From the NCBI GenBank assembly GCA_029259185.1, contig JAPDJF010000036.1, positions 1 through 37,475 of the forward strand: a stretch of DNA of 37,475 nt. The letters run 5' to 3'. Below the pieces are notes generated by a model, which had not been told where the DNA came from, made no database searches, and saw only the letters and a program-made list of their open reading frames with translations. Of this stretch, positions 32,494 through 37,475 are shown in pieces. The translations under genes and the position numbers were made by a program. The DNA comes from Hadesarchaea archaeon. GTDB lineage: Archaea; Hadarchaeota; Hadarchaeia; Hadarchaeales; WYZ-LMO6. How positions within the stretch are numbered: the first letter of the stretch is position 1; every line of letters starts with the position of its first letter.

Positions 32494-33693
32494 TCAGAAA
32501 GTTCTAGTCAGCTCCCGACCGAGGAGGAGTCGAGCTATGACGTTTTTCTGAACCTCCTTCGTTCCCTCCACGATCTCAAGAGACTTAGCGAACCTATACC
32601 ACCTTTCGAGATCACTCTCCACGTACCCGTATCCTGCATAGATGTCTATCGCCAAATCACAAGCCTGAACTGCCGTTTTGGCCCCAAACCACTTCGCCAT
32701 CGATGCTATTTTCACCGACTCCTCCCCGTAGAGCGCAGGGTTCTCCCTCGCCTTCTGGACCATCCACGCCGCACGATAACACAGAGATTTTAGCATCTCA
32801 ATCTGGGTGGCCATCTCCACTATTCTGAAAGCCAAGGCCTGGAAACCACCTATCTTCCTCCCAAAAGCTTCCCTCTCGCTACAGTAAGATACTGCCTGCT
32901 CGAGGGCCGCCTCAGCCACCGCCGCGCTCTGCCACCCTATGGCTGTTCTAGTCGAATCCAAAAACATCATTCCTATGTAGAAACCCCTATTGAGATTCGA
33001 AGGACCACCCAAGATGTCATCATCCGTGACCCTCACATCATTGAATCTCACTTCAGCGGTTGGAGATGCAAACCAACCCATTTTGTCTTCGTATTTTCTC
33101 GCCTCTACGTTAGGAGTTTTTTCGATCACGAACTCCGTTTGCCCTCGATAAGGTCGATCCACTTTCATGTCCGTTTGAACAAGCGTCACGAACACCGAAG
33201 CCGTCGTCCCATTGGTTATGAACTGCTTCGTGCCGTTGATCACCCAATTGTCCCCTATTTTTTCGGCCCTCGTGTCCAAGAAACGAGAAATGTCGCTACC
33301 CCCTGCCGGTTCGGTGAAGCAACCTGCAGAGGTTATCTCTCCCTTGGCCAGTTTCGGTAACCATTTCGATTTCTGCTCATGGGTACCGGCTTCTGCTATC
33401 ATGTCCGCACCGAAAGTGCCAGCGAGGATCGCAGTCGCCACGGGTGGATCCGCTTTCACTAGTTCATAAACCACTAACATAGCATCAAACATGTTCAACC
33501 CCTGTCCTCCGTATTCTTCAGGCCAAGTCATCCCGATGTATCCCTGAGCGGCACACTTCCTATAGAGGTCCCACGGAAACTCCCCCTTCTCCTCGATTTC
33601 CTTGGCTTTAGGTCGGATTTCTTTTAAAGCAAATTCTCTAGCAGTTTGTTGCATTAACTTTTGTTCTTCCGTTAATTCGAAGTCTAAGGGCAC
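32494..33693 (-). CDS. Acyl-CoA dehydrogenase (start GTG)
   Basis: A 399-aa protein starting at GTG 33693 with PLDFELTEEQKLMQQTAREFA, the standard family start. GCFTEPAGGSDISRF binds FAD. The C-terminus has SLEIVEGTKEVQKNVIAR with the catalytic Glu. The frame is open upstream to 34020, but that 109-residue extension is TnpB zinc-ribbon sequence and should not be part of the enzyme. A TATA-like TTTTATTAG about 25 bp upstream and GGAGAAAAAATGAC support the GTG. It lies just upstream of SCP2 and a second acyl-CoA dehydrogenase. Confidence 0.88.
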   Translation of the reverse strand: MPLDFELTEEQKLMQQTAREFALKEIRPKAKEIEEKGEFPWDLYRKCAAQGYIGMTWPEEYGGQGLNMFDAMLVVYELVKADPPVATAILAGTFGADMIAEAGTHEQKSKWLPKLAKGEITSAGCFTEPAGGSDISRFLDTRAEKIGDNWVINGTKQFITNGTTASVFVTLVQTDMKVDRPYRGQTEFVIEKTPNVEARKYEDKMGWFASPTAEVRFNDVRVTDDDILGGPSNLNRGFYIGMMFLDSTRTAIGWQSAAVAEAALEQAVSYCSEREAFGRKIGGFQALAFRIVEMATQIEMLKSLCYRAAWMVQKARENPALYGEESVKIASMAKWFGAKTAVQACDLAIDIYAGYGYVESDLERWYRFAKSLEIVEGTKEVQKNVIARLLLGRELTRTF

Positions 33694-33699
33694 GTCATT

Positions 33700-34350
33700 T
33701 TTTCTCCAACCTTCTAATAAAATTTTTGGATGCCACGGCTTTGCGCAAATAGCCCCTGAGGCCAATTCCCGTGCTTGGAGGCTCGGAGTCCCCCTCAAGA
33801 GCCGAAAGCCCACGCCCCGTCCCTGAGCCAGTGGCCCAGGAACCCCTCTCCGAGACCGCGTGCCGTCGACGTTGTACTCGAGGCCACACGAGGGACATTT
33901 GAAGAAGCCTTGAGAGACCCTTCGTCCTTCGTTTCCGCAGCGGTGGCACGTTCGGCTGGTGTACGCCTCGCCGGCGTGCACCGCGGGGATCCCCCCCAGA
34001 GAGCCTTGTACTCGATGCACCTCGACAGCCGGTGGTGGGGCATCGGGTGCAAGATGCGCCTGAACCTCCGCCCCTTTGCCCGCTTGCGGATTCCCTTCAG
34101 ATCTCCTATCACGATAACCGAGTTCCGCTCCTTAGCCTCGTTGACGATCGCCCTCGAGATCTTGTGGCACAGGTCGTCTATTCGCCGGCGCTCGCTCTGC
34201 CTATCCGCTTGATCACCCGCAGCAGCTTGCGCTCGCCGAGTCGCTTTCGGAGCTCTCGCAGCTCGCGGATGGGCTTGGGCGGCACGTAGGCCTCGGGCAA
34301 CGAGCCGAGCTCGAGCAACCTACCTCCTCCATTTCTTGGTCTGAGGACGT
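33700..34350 (-). pseudogene. IS200/IS605-type TnpB (OrfB) remnant
   Basis: On the minus strand three frames together read as the C-terminal part of a TnpB. First is LLELGSLPEAYVPPKP with RELRELRKRLGERKLLRVIK (to about 34185). Then RRRIDDLCHKISRAIVNEAK, VIVIGDLKGIRKRAKGRRF and CIEYKAL (to about 34000). Last is AYTSRTCHRCGNEGRR with FFKCPSCGLEYNVDG, the zinc ribbon. The N-terminal half and the first RuvC motif are missing. At least two frameshifts are needed. The last part runs in frame into the acyl-CoA dehydrogenase. No transposase A (TnpA) was seen. Confidence 0.75.
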
Positions 34351-34403
34351 GGCTAAAAGCGGTCGGCCAGCATTCCAATCAAGCCGTGGCTTGGAGCTTG
34401 GGG

Positions 34404-34469
34404 TGTAAAACAAAATGCACAGGATAGAATGTTTTAAAGCCGCGGATTCATATGTAAAACAAAATGCAC
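34404..34469. repeat. 17-bp direct repeat at the start of the B12-radical SAM gene
   Basis: TGTAAAACAAAATGCAC occurs at 34404-34420 and again at 34453-34469, 49 bp apart. Each contains an ATG. It lies where the TnpB remnant begins, so it may be a trace of insertion or a duplication. The second ATG is out of frame with the gene. Confidence 0.6.
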
Positions 34470-36058
34470 GGGAGGCTGGACTTTTGGCCCCTCAAGTTGT
34501 CCTAACGGTGGATCGAACTCTCGCATCTGAATACGGCGGTTCAATCTTCCTAGGATTCGCTGCCTGTGCTCCTAGGATCATTCCGGATTTCCTTTACCGC
34601 CTTTTCCTCTGTCCTCCCGTGAAGGCTAGAGAGCATATGGCTGTAGCTGCCCCGGCAGGGACAAGAAAGATGGAAGCCGCCCTGCTGGAAGCCGGAATCG
34701 ATGTCGTGGTGGCCCATCCTGAGCATTTGGAGGAGGTCATCGACGAAGATACCGAGGTGGTCGGAATAACTTCCAACGACCCAAGAGGATTTGGACCGGC
34801 CTCATCCACCTTTAGCAGCCTCCTGGGAAGAAAAACCTTCTCTGCCCTTTTCTTCGAGCGAACCGTCCAAAGGGCGAGAGAGATTTTGGACTCAAACGGG
34901 GGAGGAAAGCTAATAGCGGGTGGACCGGGTGCATGGCAGCTGGAGGACGAAGAAGTGTTAGACGAGTATGGCATCGACTGTGTGATCATAGGGGAGGGAG
35001 AAATCACCGGCGTGGAGATCGTCAAGCGTGCGCTTAGGGGGGAATCCATCCCACGAGTGGTTCATGGGGCGATGGTTCCCTTAGAGCGAATCCCAAATAT
35101 CAGACACCGAACGATCGGCGGTCTTGTTGAAATCTCCAGAGGCTGTGGAAGGGGGTGTCGATTTTGTCTCCCAAACCTTCGGGTTCTGAGATCCAGACCT
35201 CTGCAACGGATCTTAGAGGAAGTAGAAGTTAACTTGAGAGAGGGGGCGGAGGGTGCTTGTTTGCATGCGGAGGATGTCTTCCGCTATGGAGCGAAAGGTC
35301 CGATCCCGGATGAAAACAAAGTACTTCAGCTTTTTGATGGAGTCTCAAAGCTCACCCCTAATGTAGGGGTATCCCACTTCGCTTTCGCTTCTGTGGTGTG
35401 CAAGCCCGATTTGGTCAGAAAAATCACGGAACTTCTCGATAGCCGTGGGAGCGGATCCCCATGGTATTCTGGGCAGGTGGGGATCGAAACCGCCTCACCC
35501 GAACTCGTGAGACGGCACATGCCGGGGAAGCCTCTCCCGTTTAAGCCGGAGCAGTGGAGTGAAGTGGTTATCAAGGCGCACGAGATTTTGGCTGAAAACA
35601 GGTGGGTTCCCTGCTCTACCCTTATCTCCGGGCTTCCTAGCGAAACTCCCAAAGATGTCGAGCTGACAATCGAACTCGTTGAAAGATTGCGCGAGTTCAA
35701 GTCCCTCATCGTTCCCCTCTTCTTCGTTCCCATAGGTCAACTGAGGGGAGGTCAATTTTTCCTCAAAGAGCAAATGTTGCCCGAACACTGGAAGCTGCTC
35801 GCTGCATGCATAGAACACAACTTTCAGTGGGTGCCGAAGTTGGCAGAAGAAAATCTTCGCAACCGAATTCAAAAGTTCTTCATCAAAGAAGTAGTGCTAC
35901 GGTCTTTCCAGCGTCGGTTGAGAGAACCTTTAAAACTCATGAAGGAAGGAATTGATCCAACAGATGGAGTATCCCACGCATCCGTTCCTGGGCTACCTCT
36001 GTGGAAACCTAGCACGTATCAATCACATGTACATCCTCAATGTACTCGCTGCAGGTGA
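34415..36058 (+). CDS. B12-binding radical SAM protein
   Basis: The open frame encodes 547 aa. The radical SAM motif is RGCGRGCRFCLPN (Cx3CxxC). The N-terminal third carries a cobalamin-binding-like fold (IDVVVAHPEHLEEVI, then GKLIAGGPGAWQ). VGIETASPELVRRHMPGKP and LISGLPSETPKDV are typical of the SAM barrel. It ends in HPQCTRCR. Likely a methyltransferase or other B12-radical enzyme of unknown substrate; it resembles the Ta0216-like group. The start is uncertain: the ATG at 34415 lies in the direct repeat, whereas TTG at 34484 has GGGAGGC 8 bp upstream and opens LAPQVVLTVDRTLASEYGGS. I favour the TTG. Confidence 0.75.
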   Translation: MHRIECFKAADSYVKQNAREAGLLAPQVVLTVDRTLASEYGGSIFLGFAACAPRIIPDFLYRLFLCPPVKAREHMAVAAPAGTRKMEAALLEAGIDVVVAHPEHLEEVIDEDTEVVGITSNDPRGFGPASSTFSSLLGRKTFSALFFERTVQRAREILDSNGGGKLIAGGPGAWQLEDEEVLDEYGIDCVIIGEGEITGVEIVKRALRGESIPRVVHGAMVPLERIPNIRHRTIGGLVEISRGCGRGCRFCLPNLRVLRSRPLQRILEEVEVNLREGAEGACLHAEDVFRYGAKGPIPDENKVLQLFDGVSKLTPNVGVSHFAFASVVCKPDLVRKITELLDSRGSGSPWYSGQVGIETASPELVRRHMPGKPLPFKPEQWSEVVIKAHEILAENRWVPCSTLISGLPSETPKDVELTIELVERLREFKSLIVPLFFVPIGQLRGGQFFLKEQMLPEHWKLLAACIEHNFQWVPKLAEENLRNRIQKFFIKEVVLRSFQRRLREPLKLMKEGIDPTDGVSHASVPGLPLWKPSTYQSHVHPQCTRCR

Positions 36059-36062
36059 ACCA

Positions 36063-36082
36063 CCCCAGCTTTCGGGGCTTTT
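36063..36082 (+). terminator. Hairpin and T-run after the B12-radical SAM gene
   Basis: CCCC-AGCTTTC-GGGG is followed by CTTTT, beginning 4 bp after the stop codon. The stem is short. Archaeal terminators are mainly T-runs, so its role is only likely. Confidence 0.35.
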
Positions 36083-36236
36083 CTGACCGTGCCTTCTAAG
36101 TGTCTATGGACTCCAGCACTCCTTTACGAACCTCTATCCAAGAGACCGGTTAAATGTCGAAGAGATCCACAGTTCGGAGCTGAGTCACCATAACTTGGAA
36201 CACCTGACACGGTTTTGCGTGGGAATTTCGGCCCCA

Positions 36237-36557
36237 TCACCCCACTATCCTCTTCAGCCTGGCCAGCCTTCGGTGGATTTCGGCTTCAACCGATTTCAAA
36301 AACTCCTCTTTTGATGGGAAACGATACCGGTGGGCGCGCCTCCGATTCGGCGTGACGAAGGTTTCCCTTCTCACCAAGTTGAGGTGGAGGAGCTTTTTCA
36401 GGTGCCCCTTGACGGCCCGCTCCGACCGCTTGGTTTTCTCGATGATTTCTTTGACCGAGAGGCCCCTCTTCTGGTGCCGGTGAAGTAGCATCAGGATTTC
36501 TTTTCCGGTGGCTCCTAGGTTGAGAATTCCGGCGCTCTCTCGGATGAGCCTTTTCAT
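36237..36557 (-). CDS. Winged-helix transcriptional regulator (106 aa)
   Basis: A 106-aa protein with a winged-helix layout: NLGATGKEILMLLHRHQKRG, then SVKEIIEKTKRSERAVKGHL as the recognition helix, a wing (RRETFVTPNRRRAHRYRF) and a C-terminal helix with SVEAEIHRRLARLKRIVG. It resembles MarR/ArsR-like archaeal regulators; the exact family is not clear. The TATA box TTTAAATA at 36586-36593 is 29 bp before the ATG. No Cys residue is present, so direct metal sensing is unlikely. Confidence 0.7.
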   Translation of the reverse strand: MKRLIRESAGILNLGATGKEILMLLHRHQKRGLSVKEIIEKTKRSERAVKGHLKKLLHLNLVRRETFVTPNRRRAHRYRFPSKEEFLKSVEAEIHRRLARLKRIVG

Positions 36558-36585
36558 CCAAGTCCGCCAACACTATGAGAAAGGC

Positions 36586-36593
36586 TATTTAAA
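36586..36593 (-). promoter_or_regulatory. TATA box of the winged-helix regulator
   Basis: TTTAAATA on the minus strand, 29 bp upstream of the ATG at 36557, is a good match for the archaeal TATA box. The short leader makes a leaderless transcript likely. Confidence 0.6.
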
Positions 36594-36609
36594 CCTATGG
36601 TGGCATGGG

Positions 36610-36781
36610 GCATGGGGGCTTTTGACACTCTCCACGACTGAAGCCGGGAGATTCTCGGTTTTTCAGCTTCATCATGCCGAGTTCGGGGCAGTGCCAAGAC
36701 GGCTCCTGCCTGCGAGATATACCCGCGGCCCGCTGGAACCACCTTCATCATTTCAGTCTGGAACTTGGACATCCAGACCAC
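36610..36781 (-). mobile_element. Scar resembling the 3' end of an IS200/IS605 tnpB
   Basis: The minus strand reads MSKFQTEMMKVVPAGRGYIS to about EAEKPRISRLQSWRVSK. In DNA it ends CCCGGCTTCAGTCGTGGAGAGTGTCA-like (shown here in parts: CCCGGCTTCAG, GTGGAGAGTGTC). The EAGSPR-LQPW-GVSK-like ending and the GAGAGTGTC tail recall the end of archaeal IS605 tnpB and its right end. There is no zinc ribbon or RuvC motif. The rest of the 36558-36874 spacer is empty apart from the TATA box. Confidence 0.35.
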
Positions 36782-36874
36782 ATACGAGCAACCTGCTCAA
36801 GAGAGGATGAGAGGTGAGGAAATTATAGACCTATCCGACAGGATAATTTAAGCTTTCTAGCGATTTGTAAAACT

Positions 36875-37012
36875 TCATCGTGTTGAAAATTCGTGCCCAC
36901 ATTTCGGACATTTCACACCGGGGCAGGAGGATACGGACATCGAGCAATTACGACATGAGGTTATCCTAGCATATGCTTTGCTGAATCGAAAACCACACTT
37001 CGGACACGTCAC
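36875..37012 (-). CDS. Small four-CxxC zinc-ribbon protein (45 aa)
   Basis: Minus-strand frame from GTG 37012 to TGA 36875-36877. It contains TCPKCGFRFSKAY, SCRNCSM and KCPKCGHEFSTR, so three CxxC pairs and one further Cys. This matches a small zinc-ribbon type seen in methanogens and relatives. The start is uncertain because no ATG is available in frame after the stop just upstream. It lies 48 bp after the NifU-like gene on the same strand and may be part of its operon. Confidence 0.6.
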   Translation of the reverse strand: MTCPKCGFRFSKAYARITSCRNCSMSVSSCPGVKCPKCGHEFSTR

Positions 37013-37060
37013 GATATCAGTGGACAGGGTTTTGTTCCTCCCACTCAGCTCGTCGAGTAG

Positions 37061-37294
37061 CTAGGGAATAGCTTCCACACCTTTGATCTCAGGAAGCTCC
37101 TTTTTTATGGCGCGCTCCACTCCCATGGCCAACGTTAGAGTTGACATGGGGCAGCCCGCACATGCTCCAGTTAACCTGACTTTGACTATCTTGTCTTTCG
37201 TAACATCCACGAGTTCTACATTTCCCCCATGGGCTCGGAGTTCGGGACGAATTTTTTCTAACGCTTCTTCGACCTTCTTTCTCGTAATATCCAC
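37061..37294 (-). CDS. NifU-like C-terminal domain protein (Fe-S scaffold)
   Basis: A 77-aa stand-alone NifU domain. It reads VEEALEKIRPELRAHGGNVE, with LTGACAGCPMSTLTLAMGVE. Cys45 and Cys48 bind or transfer an Fe-S cluster. Such proteins are Fe-S scaffold or carrier proteins. It fits the nearby desulfurase. AT-rich sequence upstream holds a TTTATAAAAT-like TATA box. Confidence 0.88.
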   Translation of the reverse strand: MDITRKKVEEALEKIRPELRAHGGNVELVDVTKDKIVKVRLTGACAGCPMSTLTLAMGVERAIKKELPEIKGVEAIP

Positions 37295-37354
37295 CTAGTT
37301 CTTTCCGTAATTCATCATTTATAAAATTGGGTATCAGCGGTTTACCACGGTTCT

Positions 37355-37379
37355 GTTGCGTAATCGGGAGCTACGCAAC
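37355..37379. repeat. 8-bp-arm hairpin at the 3' end of a second TnpB
   Basis: GTTGCGTA at 37355-37362 and TACGCAAC at 37372-37379 are perfect arms around a 9-nt loop. It overlaps the stop codon of the TnpB-like frame. IS200/IS605 ends and omega RNAs carry hairpins here, so it may be part of one. Confidence 0.45.
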
Positions 37380-37475
37380 TGATGGGGTCGCAATCATCCC
37401 CCACCAATCCGGGCCGAACCTCAGCCCTTCATCTTCGAGTTTGGCGATGTTCACACAAGCTATGCGATCCCTGTC
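37371..37475 (-). CDS. C-terminus of a second TnpB-like protein, cut by window edge
   Basis: The minus-strand frame from the window edge to TAG at 37371-37373 reads DRDRIACVNIAKLEDEG and ends IATPSVA. DRD-x-NIA is the RuvC-III motif typical of TnpB proteins (as in DRDVNAAINI). Only 34 residues are visible, so the whole protein cannot be judged. The sequence differs from the TnpB remnant at 33700-34350. Confidence 0.5.
   Translation of the reverse strand, partial: DRDRIACVNIAKLEDEGLRFGPDWWGMIATPSVA

Noticed and set aside
32494-34020. A 508-aa TnpB zinc-ribbon/acyl-CoA-dehydrogenase fusion
   Set aside because: The homology to the dehydrogenase starts exactly at PLDFELTEEQ with a GTG; the part before it is a transposon fragment that begins in the middle of TnpB.
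36554-36781. A 75-aa protein overlapping the winged-helix gene promoter
   Set aside because: The frame overlaps the TATA box, and its upper part resembles a tnpB end; treated as an IS scar rather than a gene.
1-37475. CRISPR arrays, tRNA or rRNA genes
   Set aside because: No regularly spaced direct repeats, no tRNA cloverleaf with TTCGAATC-like T-arm and no rRNA sequence was noticed when reading the spacers. A dedicated scan was not possible.

Overview
The window is archaeal, with about even base composition. The archaeal markers are an archaellin N-terminus, Pth2-type peptidyl-tRNA hydrolase, split archaeal PheS/PheT, a GPN-loop GTPase, SepCysS (tRNA-dependent cysteine synthesis), a DUF39/NIL-ferredoxin pair and AT-rich TATA-like promoters. 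Relatives of methanogenesis marker proteins 2 and 8, acyl-CoA dehydrogenases and an SCP2 protein suggest an uncultivated euryarchaeal-grade lineage with methanogen-like ancestry and fatty-acid or alcohol oxidation. The exact clade cannot be read from the sequence.

Layout. (1) 1-6.0 kb is a cell-surface region: an archaellin cut by the window edge, a signal peptidase I with extra domains, three paralogous secreted proteins of 222, 362 and 610 aa with a common core and different inserted domains, and a tiny zinc-ribbon protein. A recurring motif, TTATCA-N4-TGATAA or its half-sites, lies in the spacers. (2) 6.0-12.2 kb is housekeeping: pth2, thiL, pheS and pheT, plus a broken FAD-linked oxidase. 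(3) 12.27-12.58 kb folds into a long rod and looks like an unassigned structured RNA. (4) 12.6-20.3 kb is mixed: a GMC alcohol-oxidase-like flavoprotein coupled to an acyl-CoA-dehydrogenase-like protein without the usual catalytic Glu, another flavoprotein, a GPN GTPase, a SixA-like phosphatase and an MMP2/AIR-synthase-like protein.

(5) 21-28.7 kb is a sulfur-handling neighbourhood: SepCysS, an E1-like adenylyltransferase, a frameshifted MMP8, a wrecked MoaD-like gene beside an intact ThiS/SAMP-like carrier, a COG2522-type regulator, a cysteine desulfurase, and the NIL-ferredoxin and DUF39-CBS pair for homocysteine synthesis. A NifU-like scaffold lies at 37 kb. (6) 28.8-36.1 kb has an XRE-CBS regulator, two radical SAM enzymes and an acyl-CoA dehydrogenase/SCP2/acyl-CoA dehydrogenase run. 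(7) From 33.7 kb onward there are IS200/IS605-type TnpB remains, one reading in frame into an acyl-CoA dehydrogenase.

The strongest candidates for something undescribed are the surface-protein family with its signal peptidase and shared operator motif, and the compact sulfur-relay cluster that contains both intact and decaying ubiquitin-like carrier genes.
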